Below are positions 1-9,000 of a stretch of DNA of 22,500 nt, in pieces (within the stretch, counting starts at the first letter, position 1; each line of letters begins with the position of its first letter). The translations under genes were made by a program, and so were the position numbers. The DNA lies in assembly GCA_012295275.1 (NCBI GenBank), contig CM022667.1, positions 12,415,038 to 12,437,537 of the forward strand. Direction: 5' to 3'. Source of the DNA: Chrysomallon squamiferum. Its lineage: Eukaryota > Mollusca > Gastropoda > Neomphalida > Peltospiridae. Under the pieces are notes generated by a model, which saw only the letters and a list, made by a program, of their open reading frames with translations, was not told where the DNA came from and made no database searches.

Positions 1-95
1 GATGATTACAATAATGATAATTACGATGATGATGATTATGGTAATGAGAACGACAACGACGATGATGACGACAAAAAAAAAAAAAAAAAAAAAAA
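1..95. repeat. Degenerate (GAT/GAC)n tract followed by poly-A
   Basis: Positions 1-72 are an imperfect trinucleotide tract of GAT, AAT and GAC units, followed by a run of about 23 A from 73. The tract is cut by the window edge. Confidence 0.85.
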
Positions 96-333
96 TACTT
101 GGCTTCATATAATATTCTCGTACGTGACAGCCCTTTCAAGTTTGATTTATAATAATAACATTTTCGATCTGAAAGTAAAACACGCTTTGTTTGGTCCTTT
201 TCATTTACTAATGGTGATAATTAACGAGATAGTGTGCCAGAAAAACAAAAAACAAAAAAAAACAACACCTCCCCCCAGTTATGAGCTTTATATTACCATC
301 AAACTATATTTCCTCTTATTATTTATTAATTAT

Positions 334-359
334 TTGTTGTTGTTGTTGTTGTTGTTGTT
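334..359. repeat. (TTG)n microsatellite
   Basis: This is an almost perfect run of TTG units. It translates into the Leu run of a spurious open frame and does not support a gene. Confidence 0.9.
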
Positions 360-483
360 ATGTATGTCTAATATAATAATATTAATACATATTGTAAAGG
401 AAAGTAACCAACACCCCCAAGGCAACAATGACGTCGATGATAAAATAAAATAAAAATTAATTTGTTTTCAGTACTCTATTATT

Positions 484-608
484 TTGTCTTTCTGAATATC
501 TATATACGTCTGTCTGTCTGTCTCTTTATCTATATTTCTTTCTTTCTATCCGTCTGACTGCCTGCCTGTCTGTCTATCTCTGTCTATCCATCCCTCCATC
601 TATATTTT
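484..608. repeat. Imperfect (TCTG/TCTA/TTTC)n tetranucleotide tract
   Basis: This is a pyrimidine-rich stretch of mixed TCTG, TCTA, TTTC and TCCA units, typical of an old, diverged tetranucleotide microsatellite. Confidence 0.8.
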
Positions 609-1029
609 ATCTCTGACTTAACCGTCTTTAGAAAAATTTTATAGTTCAGCTTGTGTACGTTTATTGTTTGTACTGTCTGTACGTATTGATATAAAGGAGT
701 TTGTACGTACCGCTGTTTATCAGTTTTATCACCTAATTAATTTGCTGGTGTTTCTTATGTTTTGTCACAATGGATTAAAATTACGGTAATTTATGATGTA
801 TGTCACATAGTTTTGCTGTTAAATTATCCTGTTTATAACAATGGATTATAATTAGATCCGTCAACAGGTCACACTGCCTGTGGTTTCGGAAAGCTAACTC
901 GTTTACCTACTAACCTACTTTTACTTTCATTATCGCTATTTTTAACATTCAGGTTTGATACAACAAACTGGTCGATTTGTTCAATATATTTCAAAATAAT
1001 AAAGCAGCAGTTTTTTGGAAGGGTGTTTT

Positions 1030-1061
1030 TTTGTTTGTTTGTTTGTTTGTTTTTGTTTTTG
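1030..1061. repeat. (GTTT)n microsatellite
   Basis: Short run of GTTT units with T-rich edges. Confidence 0.8.
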
Positions 1062-1332
1062 ATTTATAAATACCCGGAGATTTACAGCAATTGATCGCTA
1101 TTCAGAATTATGAATACTGCAATGAATAAATAAATAAATATATTTCAGCAAAAAATATTATAAATAAGAAGAACAAAGAAAGAAGATATAAAGAAACTCC
1201 ATCATATAATTGTCAAGATGAAATGAATTTCTTATGATTCTTTTTTAATTATTTTGAAAGTTTAAAATGAATGAGTAAGGATGATTTTGATGATAATGTA
1301 GACAACTGTGACGACAATAACAACAGTAGTTT

Positions 1333-1350
1333 ATGATGATGATGATGATG
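1333..1350. repeat. (GAT)n microsatellite
   Basis: Six perfect ATG/GAT units lie in an AT-rich background. Confidence 0.8.
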
Positions 1351-1459
1351 TAATCGTAAATTAATAAAGTGGTTTAAATAAGTAAAATAAATAAATAAAT
1401 AAGATTATAATTATAAGTAATTAAAACAAAGGGAAAAGAAAGAAACAAAAACTATAAAA

Positions 1460-1468
1460 TAATAAAAA

Positions 1469-1513
<45 letters not shown>

Positions 1514-1520
1514 AATAAAC
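1460..1520. repeat. (TAA)n microsatellite with AAAT edges
   Basis: A run of about 14 to 16 TAA units is flanked by A-rich and AAAT repeats. Confidence 0.9.
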
Positions 1521-1702
1521 AAACTGGTTACGCTGAAATGACAGTTGACAACGCACCGTGGTATAACTGTTTTTCACAAAATGAATTCCAGTTATCAGGA
1601 AAACAAAGAATAATTTATTTTTATCTTCTCCTTCAGCAAGGAAAGATAATAAAGTTTCAAATAATGGCTCGTGCTGGTCGCGTGCCCTTTGTCTGTGGTT
1701 TC

Positions 1703-1705
<3 letters not shown>

Positions 1706-1756
<51 letters not shown>
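1706..1756. repeat. Perfect (GA)n dinucleotide repeat
   Basis: About 25 uninterrupted GA units span 51 bp. The lack of interruptions suggests a recently active, probably length-polymorphic microsatellite. The Arg-Glu run it encodes in one frame is an artefact. Confidence 0.95.
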
Positions 1757-1760
<4 letters not shown>

Positions 1761-1983
1761 TTAAACAGGATAAAAATAGGTACATAATAACAGTGCTTCA
1801 TGCATGCACGTTTCGCACATTTAAAACACAAAATAACCAACGATATCGCACGTATGTTTATATAGCCTACATGCATGCACAAACAAGTACATAATATATA
1901 ATGTTGTGACAAGGTTATTAATACATTTTACATTATAATTATTACAAATACACAAATGTTTCATTTTAGTCATTTAGATTGGA

Positions 1984-2034
<51 letters not shown>
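1984..2034. repeat. (ATT)n trinucleotide repeat
   Basis: About 17 uninterrupted ATT units, with the same motif family as the tract near 22071. Confidence 0.95.
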
Positions 2035-2035
<1 letters not shown>

Positions 2036-2193
2036 GTTCCATCTATATATATTAAAACAAAAACACAAAACGAGTCACGTAACCAAGTTTTCATTTGTCG
2101 CTAATTTTAGACACAAAACCAAAACAATAACAAAGAAAGGCAATATATGTCAAGGTCATTTCATTATATCGATTCAGGTCCTTTTTCATCAAT

Positions 2194-2221
<28 letters not shown>
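2194..2221. repeat. Poly-A run preceded by AATAAA
   Basis: An AATAAA hexamer at about 2191 runs directly into about 28 A. This could be the poly-A tail of an old retroposed sequence, but no body of a processed pseudogene or SINE was recognised upstream. Confidence 0.75.
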
Positions 2222-2224
<3 letters not shown>

Positions 2225-2984
2225 TTATTGTTGTTTCAAGAAAGAAAAACAATTAAACATCACTTTTTGGAAGTAGTTACAATAATTTTTGAAACGACAG
2301 GCTAAGCAGAAATTTATGTATGTATTTTTGGTATCGGATTAAGAGTTAATTATATTAATATATCGATATTTATTTATAATTTGTTGTGTCTTGCACAAAG
2401 ACAATTTGCGGCACTTCTCATTTTCATATCTGATGTCACCCGGTTACTCAGTTGTAGGTCATGGAGCCTTGCGAAAGAGCTGCCTTTGTTCTCAATTATA
2501 ACATTTCCGTTTAAACCGTGTAATAATGCTTCGAAGTTATTTCAGTTTATTTTGTTAATATCAATTCAACCGGAGAAATATGTATCAGCAAATTAAAGGA
2601 TGGAAAATATTTTAGTTGAGGTTGCTTTCTTTGTTGTTGCACCCATTTGTGTTATTCTATTTTAGGATGACTCTGGCGATTCAAATTGGAATAAAATGGA
2701 ACACGTTCTTTGTTTCGCTAACAGCGATCTCATCGAACGCCGATTCATTTCCTTCTCGAAAACCTTAGTAAAGTCAAACTTATAAAAAGTTATTTAAAAA
2801 TTAAGACGTTTTGCAGGAAGACAGACAAACGAGATTATCGTTTTACTACGTTTTACAACCAAATTACTCCATCCATTCAGAAAACTAAACATCGGTACAA
2901 CATTATGTGTGACATGACTCATCGGTGAATTCCGTATTACAAATATTCGATAATTTCCGTAAAGGATTGAAAAACAAATGTTGA

Positions 2985-3062
2985 TGAACCAATCGGTGGT
3001 GAGACGACCTCAGGAAACGGCCAATCAGACATCGGAAAATACACCTCGTGGTCTTTTTCAAC
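2985..3062 (+). promoter_or_regulatory. ppp4r1: Probable core promoter and short 5' UTR with paired CCAAT boxes
   Basis: Two forward CCAAT pentamers start at 2989 (followed by CGG) and 3021 (followed by CAG), 32 bp apart, within 75 bp of the start codon. CCAATCR is the preferred core of NF-Y, and pairs spaced about three helical turns apart are common in TATA-less housekeeping promoters. No TATA box is evident at the usual distance. A pyrimidine patch at 3051-3059 could hold the transcription start, giving a very short leader. The transcription start itself is inferred, not observed. Confidence 0.5.
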
Positions 3063-3070
3063 ATGGCGGG
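3059..3070 (+). promoter_or_regulatory. ppp4r1: TISU/YY1-like element over the start codon
   Basis: The twelve bases CAACATGGCGGG match the TISU consensus SAASATGGCGGC at 11 of 12 positions. TISU is known as a combined YY1-type transcription element and initiator for mRNAs with very short 5' leaders. The only mismatch is the last base, which here is the G of the intron 1 splice donor. The match supports both the chosen start and a short leader. Confidence 0.5.
3063..3069 (+). CDS. ppp4r1: PPP4R1 coding exon 1 (7 nt coding)
   Basis: Reads ATG GCG G and then the donor GTGAGT, giving Met-Ala and the first base of codon 3. The start agrees with the family N-terminus, which also begins Met-Ala-Asp in human. 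Only seven coding bases lie before the first intron (84 bp). Confidence 0.8.
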
Positions 3071-6000
3071 TGAGTCCACCTCACATCACTGTACTTTGTT
3101 TGTCGAAATTTGTACTTTTGCGCCTTTTTTGACAAAATATTTTTTTCTTACAGATATTGACTTCTATCCAGATGATTCAGATGGTACCCAAGATGATGGT
3201 AGGTGTTATTTTTTATCTGAATATGTATGCCATGTCACGTTACTTGACACTGGAAAGAAGGAAAATGCATGTGCCCGATTTTCAGAAAAAAAAATTCCGT
3301 CATTTCGCGCCTTAGCTTATTTATCGAAGTTGTTGGGACCACGCACTATGTACATTATGCAGAGAAGCACTTTGATTACTATTATTCGTAGCAGTTATTG
3401 TAGTGTCACGCTGACTTTTTGTTAAACACGTGAAAATGTGGCCTATTTCAAAGACAACAGTGACGAAAGCCAAGAATTGGATACCATGATGATGGTGCAG
3501 GTCATGTGACCGGGGGTTTTCTAACGACCTTTTGAACTTGGCCGCGTTGTGTTGCTGTTCCCGCCATTCGACTGCTGTAGTTGGAAACACACTCGGGATT
3601 TATTTTTCAATGGTGCGTTATATTGTACTTGTTTATTGGTTTCATTTGTGCATTATTGATTAAGTAAGAACTTTTCCGATAGTTGTCATCTTGAGTCATG
3701 TCTGACTAATTGCAATATTTTTGCGTAGTAGCGTCCAACGCAAATGTAGGTCAATTTGCTCATCTAATCGACAGGTCGGCCAATGGCTTCCTGCGCGCCA
3801 AAACTTTTCTTTTAGTTAAGGTGGGTAATTTTTGAATAAGATAGCCGGTATTAAAATGTTTTTTGATCATTTTGGTAAGAAAATAAGTAATATAAGTATT
3901 GTTGTTTCTGTTTAATGTTTATTTTTATGAACAAAGGCTTTGTTTCTATTCATGACTCATTTTTTATGTAAGAGGTAAATAAGTATTATTTCAACACGTG
4001 GTTTTTCTTCAAGCGTTTTTATTTTAAAAAATTTGTAAACTTGTTTTGTTTTACCTAATGCTAGTGTCATAGATAGATGTATATATCAAATTTCAATGCA
4101 CTTGTAAGTATAAATAGAAAAGTTTGTACAGTATTTTTGAAATGATGAACAATGAAAATGCCCTTTTAAAAGTAACTGACCATTGTTGTTACATAAAAAA
4201 CCAGCATTTTCTTTAAAGTATTGTATGAAAATGACATAATTTTTTTCAAAAATCATTTTTTTAATCTTTCATTATTTACATACCATCATGCTTTTTAACA
4301 GGTTCATTCATCATTTTTCACTAATGAGTCATGACTAATTATGTTACAGAAAACATTCGCAATATGTACGATGCAGTGCCTTCATTTTTATTTAATTTTG
4401 TCATTCTTTTAATTCAAATAGTTAATTACACAACTTGAAGTCATAATGGTTTTATTCTGTATAAAAATAACACTATTTGAAAAGTTTAAAATTATCATGC
4501 AGTGTTTGTAATTCTTTAATCAAAAAGAGTGCTGTATTAATAATATGCCACTATATTATTACTATTTGTTTTATATAAATATTTATAAACTATTGATATT
4601 TAAAAACTGTTTACAGATATTTGTTTCAAGATACTAGTCAAGATGTTTGTTTCAAGATACTATTTTATCAAAGTACCAAAGTTCAGCAGACAGTTTCTTA
4701 ATAAATTTTTTGAGGAAAACATTTCTAGCTGCCAACATACTAGTTAATTTTTAAACTGGTGAATCTTTACTGTAAAATATAATTAAGAGATGGTCACTGA
4801 TCTTTGTAATCTTAAATATTTTTAAGATTTTTTTTTCAGTGTTTATCATATGTAATATATGTGTACAGTTTTTGAAATGGAACTGAAATGAATGTAACAA
4901 TTATCACCTTAGTTTGAAGGGAGTTGAAAAAAAAAAATACATAGAGCAATCCTGACACTGAAAATAAGCCAGGTGTAAAGTGCTAATGACTAGAATGATC
5001 AATGTGATGAAATAAAAGTAATGTAAAATGTCTTGTATGTTAAAGCATAGATAGTATGTTGGTTTGATTTTTAAAAAATGTTGCCATACATATTTGCATT
5101 TGAAAAGGGATAGTTATAAATGGCCAGTTTATAATTATTACAATCATTTCATTTCATCTGATTTGACAGGATTTGAAATTTTTAAACCAGTACTAATATT
5201 CGTTAAAATTTCCAGTTTGTAACTTGTAACTGACACTTATAAACTCCTCATCCAGTATTAATATATAAAAAGGGTAAATATCATATTGTTTTTTCCTATT
5301 TTATATCTACTGCAACAAAATAAAAAACACAGATACTCATGATTACTCAATGGTGAATTTGTTGCTATTTATGTTCTAGTTTTTTAGAATTGCATTACAA
5401 ATTAACCATTAACACATGGAAGGGCAGATAACTAGAATATACTTGCAAAGGATAGAAATACCAAATCAATAATTCTGTCTAAATGTTCCTTGGATCCATA
5501 AGTGACTGATCTAATGTCTGTCATATTTTAATTTTTTCACCACATTTCTCACTTCTGTTGAACATAAAAGAAACTTCACGAAGTTAATATCAGTTATTGC
5601 TAAAATACTTCTTTCAGTGGTTCTACTTTTTTTTCTTTTTTTTTTTTAAGTGTAATCCTTAAAACGAATATACTGATTATGTTACTTCAAAATGCTTGAC
5701 AAAAACACCTTACTTTTTGTGATTCTGTATGTTTCTTACAAAACTGTAAAATGTACCCTAAACAACCATGTCAGTGTAACATCAGAGCTCTTTTTGGTGG
5801 GTTATTTTTAGCCAAAATGGTAAAAGGAATGAAATGCAGGATAATACTGACATATCATGTCTGCAGAGGTACTGCTTGCCTATTTCTGGTTTTACATTTT
5901 GTTCTCATGAATTAAAAATTACATAAATTATTTTGAATTGACTTGGGCCAGTTTTAATATTTCATTTATATCTTTACAGAATTGTAGTATGCACAAGTCT

Positions 6001-9000
6001 GATACAGTGAAAGCTGATCTTTATCAACCATTAATTGTGTATAATACCAGACATGTATAGTGTTTTATAAAATGAGTTTTTATGGATGTTTGAATAAACT
6101 TGAAGGCACTGAATTCAAAATGTCTATAAAGAAGAAATTCAGGTTTAAGTCCTGAAATTTGGTGAAGGCGCATGAACCATAATTAGCTTAAATTCTGGCT
6201 GTTGGTTGTTGTACAAGATAAATAGTTAATTTTGATGTTGAATTATGGGACTTTCCAAATTTAATTTCCTGTATTCTTTTCCTCTTTATGCCCATACCAT
6301 TTTTTTTTTTTTTTAATTAGAATATGAAGAGAAATTAATCTGGTTTGAAGTATAAAGTTAAATTTTTTATTGGTTTTCAAACAAAAGGCCTAAATATTTC
6401 CCCATCAGACTGTTTTATTTGTCAATTGATGCAAAACTTGACTTCTAATCAAGAAAGATACATACCCTATGCATTGAACACATCTGCAAAATCTCCAGCC
6501 TACCAACATATTTCTAGCATTTCTTTCCAAGTTTATTCTTGTACTTTTATATAGAGACTAATAATCATAATGTTAACTACCATTTATTCACGTCAACAAT
6601 CATGTTATTTAAAAAACAAAAAGACTAATAAATGAGACACATCATAATTAAAAAATGGCAAATTTTATGATTTTTTGTAAGAATGTTTAAAACATTGTCC
6701 AAAATAAATAAATAAATAGAAAAAAACAACTCTTGTGACACAAAGACACTACTGTTCACCCACAACATCTGAGTGCATTTGTTCTGTCATCTTTTGTAAT
6801 ATATAACTGACACTGAGATAAAATATCAGCAAAATCTGTGTCCCTTTAGAAAAATAATTAGTTAAATAACCTTTTAAAAATGTTTTAATGTGAATTTAGG
6901 ATATGGCTTTAATGATGGATCAGGGGATGACATTGATGACAGCCTCACACCACTACAACGTCTGGAAAAGTATTTACAGAGTGACAACATTTTTAACAGG
7001 TAATTTGATTTCACACATTTTGTTTGATCATATATGAAACCCTAATTTCAACTTCTATCTAAATTATAATTAAAAATGCTTTCTTTTTAATGTTTACTTT
7101 GCATATTTCTGGAAAAAAACTCATTCCGAGTTTTGGTATAAACTTCAGTTTTGTTTTTAGTTTGGAAGCATTTTTCCTGTTGCAGTATATTTATAAATTC
7201 TGTTTTTAATCTTCTACAGACAAATGGTTGCTCGTGGTCTCTTGGACACATTGCGAGCTGTTACAGAAAACAATGATGATGCAATGGCTGTTCTTAAAGC
7301 TATGGTTAAACTGTCTGAAGACCAAGGTACAGTTAAGATTTATTTTTAAATTGCTGACATGTTTATACTGATTGAAAAAAATATATATAATGCTTTATTA
7401 CAAAACAAGAAATTTATGTACAAAGTTACTAATTGCATGAATCAGATGTAGCTTTTATCTCCTTATCTCTTTCTTAATTTCATTTTTGCTTCAATTTAAT
7501 CCTTAGTGCAAAATCTCTTTTCTTATTAATTTTTTTATTTTATTTTTTTTAATCTAATAGAGCCCTCTGTACGTTCTGAGTTGATGGAGCAAGTGCCTCA
7601 CATAGCAGTGCATTGCCAAGAAAACCAGCATATATTTGCTAATGCAATACCAATATACATCCTCTCAATGGTAGTGCGATACCTTAATGATTGCAACAAC
7701 CAGGTATGCTATTCTATTAATGTCTTTTCAGATTGGTTCCCTTACCACTTTTGTGGTTAAAATTATATTTAATAAAAAAATAAGTAATTTCAGCTTTTGT
7801 AAACTTCAGTTTTGCAGAATACCTGAAGTGTGGTTTCTAACCATTTAATAAATTATCAATTTGATAACTGCAGGTTAGGAAAACGAGTCAGGCTGCCTTG
7901 TTAGTGTTGTTAGAACAGGAGCTTGTTTGCAAGGGTAAGTACTGTTTCAATACTGACAGAATTATTATTTTTTTATGATCAATTTTTGTTTTCTATTTAA
8001 AGTGCAATACAAATATTAGCATTAATAAATTAATCCCAAATGTATTGATGCATAATTTTAAAACTTTTCTCAAATTTTTATCAGAATGAAGTTAGTGTTA
8101 AGAATTCTGATAACATTTTCCATTGTGGAGTAGTTCCCATTTCATAAAAATAAAAATAATAAAATTTACTGTGACAAGTGCCACAAAAGCTGAACTTAAG
8201 TAATGCAACTGAGCTTCCATTAAAATTCTTGTTGCAGTTTTAAAGATGTAATAGAAATATTGTTTTTGGTTATCTAATATTACACATCTTTTTTTTTTCC
8301 CCATACTGTACATACACTTCTGTGTTTGGTCATCGAAACATAGCATGTTTAATATGCTCTAAAATAAAAATAAAATTGTTTTAAGTTTAAAACACTGTGT
8401 ATACGGCTCAAACAGCAGTAAATTGTTAGTTTGCATTCACTTTATTAATGTAATTATCATGACTCGTTAAATATTTTTTGTTCCATTATTGGGAGTAAAG
8501 CTACAGTTTATTTCTATTCTGACAGAGGATATAGAACAACATGTTGTGAATGTAATTCTTGACTTGTCCAGTCCTGATAGTCTTGATGATTATCGTACAG
8601 AAGCTGTAGCAGTAAGTTACTTTTAATTACCATACTGATTCTGAAAGATAGATTCACTAATATGTAAATATAAAGTAGGTACATTCTGCCAGGGTTGTGT
8701 TTTAAAAAAAAAATTATTTTTGAAATGAACTGAATCAAATGTATTTGGAAAAAAATTCATGTGTTTTAAGTTTTTAAAAATGGCATGGTTTATTTAAATT
8801 AAATGTGCAACAGACACTTTTGCTTTTATATATACATTAAGCACCGTAACACAAAAAAACAAACATTTCTGTGTTGAAATTGTAGTTAAAATATTGAAAA
8901 TATGTAAAAATAGACCGTTTCATGTGTATCACTGAACTAACCAAAAAATACTAATTTAAAATGCTAATTCTTTAGTGGGAAAGAAGGTTAATTTCTTTGC

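Larger units (their letters stand above)
1..2985. other. Gene-poor 5' flank rich in simple repeats
   Basis: I see no credible coding exon, tRNA or rRNA in this stretch on either strand. The open frames present are short and are made largely of microsatellite translations such as runs of Leu or of Arg-Glu. The sequence is AT-rich and interrupted by many short tandem repeats, which are listed separately. It is best read as the intergenic region upstream of the PPP4R1 gene; distal regulatory elements could be present but cannot be recognised from sequence alone. Confidence 0.7.
3199..6899 (+). other. ppp4r1: Intron 2 (3.7 kb), no gene recognised inside
   Basis: This is the longest intron of the gene. 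The first 600 bp (about 3230-3800) are visibly richer in CpG and in complex sequence, with a CCAAT at 3780-3784 and an E2F-like GCGCCAAA at 3795-3802. The rest is AT-rich. I found no convincing hairpin microRNA, snoRNA or tRNA in it. A small tandem duplication lies at 4620-4662. Confidence 0.7.

Noticed and set aside
1538-1894. 118-residue open frame with an Arg-Glu repeat.
   Set aside because: It consists largely of the (GA)n microsatellite and shows no similarity to a protein I know.
3321-3590. Minus-strand 89-residue open frame beginning near a CpG-rich block.
   Set aside because: No recognisable domain, and the promoter-like ATGGCGG nearby is in another frame. Kept only as a possible antisense promoter observation.
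4141-4180. Possible C/D-box snoRNA (ATGATGA and CTGA).
   Set aside because: The boxes are only about 30 nt apart, with no terminal stem and no C'/D' pair.
4987-5005. TGACTAGA, the start of mir-279, in intron 2.
   Set aside because: The rest of the mature sequence is different, and no complementary 5' arm lies upstream.
8261-8283. Sequence TTTTTGGTTATCTAATAT resembles mir-9 (CTTTGGTTATCTAGC).
   Set aside because: A seed base differs, and neither flank has a pairing arm that could form the hairpin.
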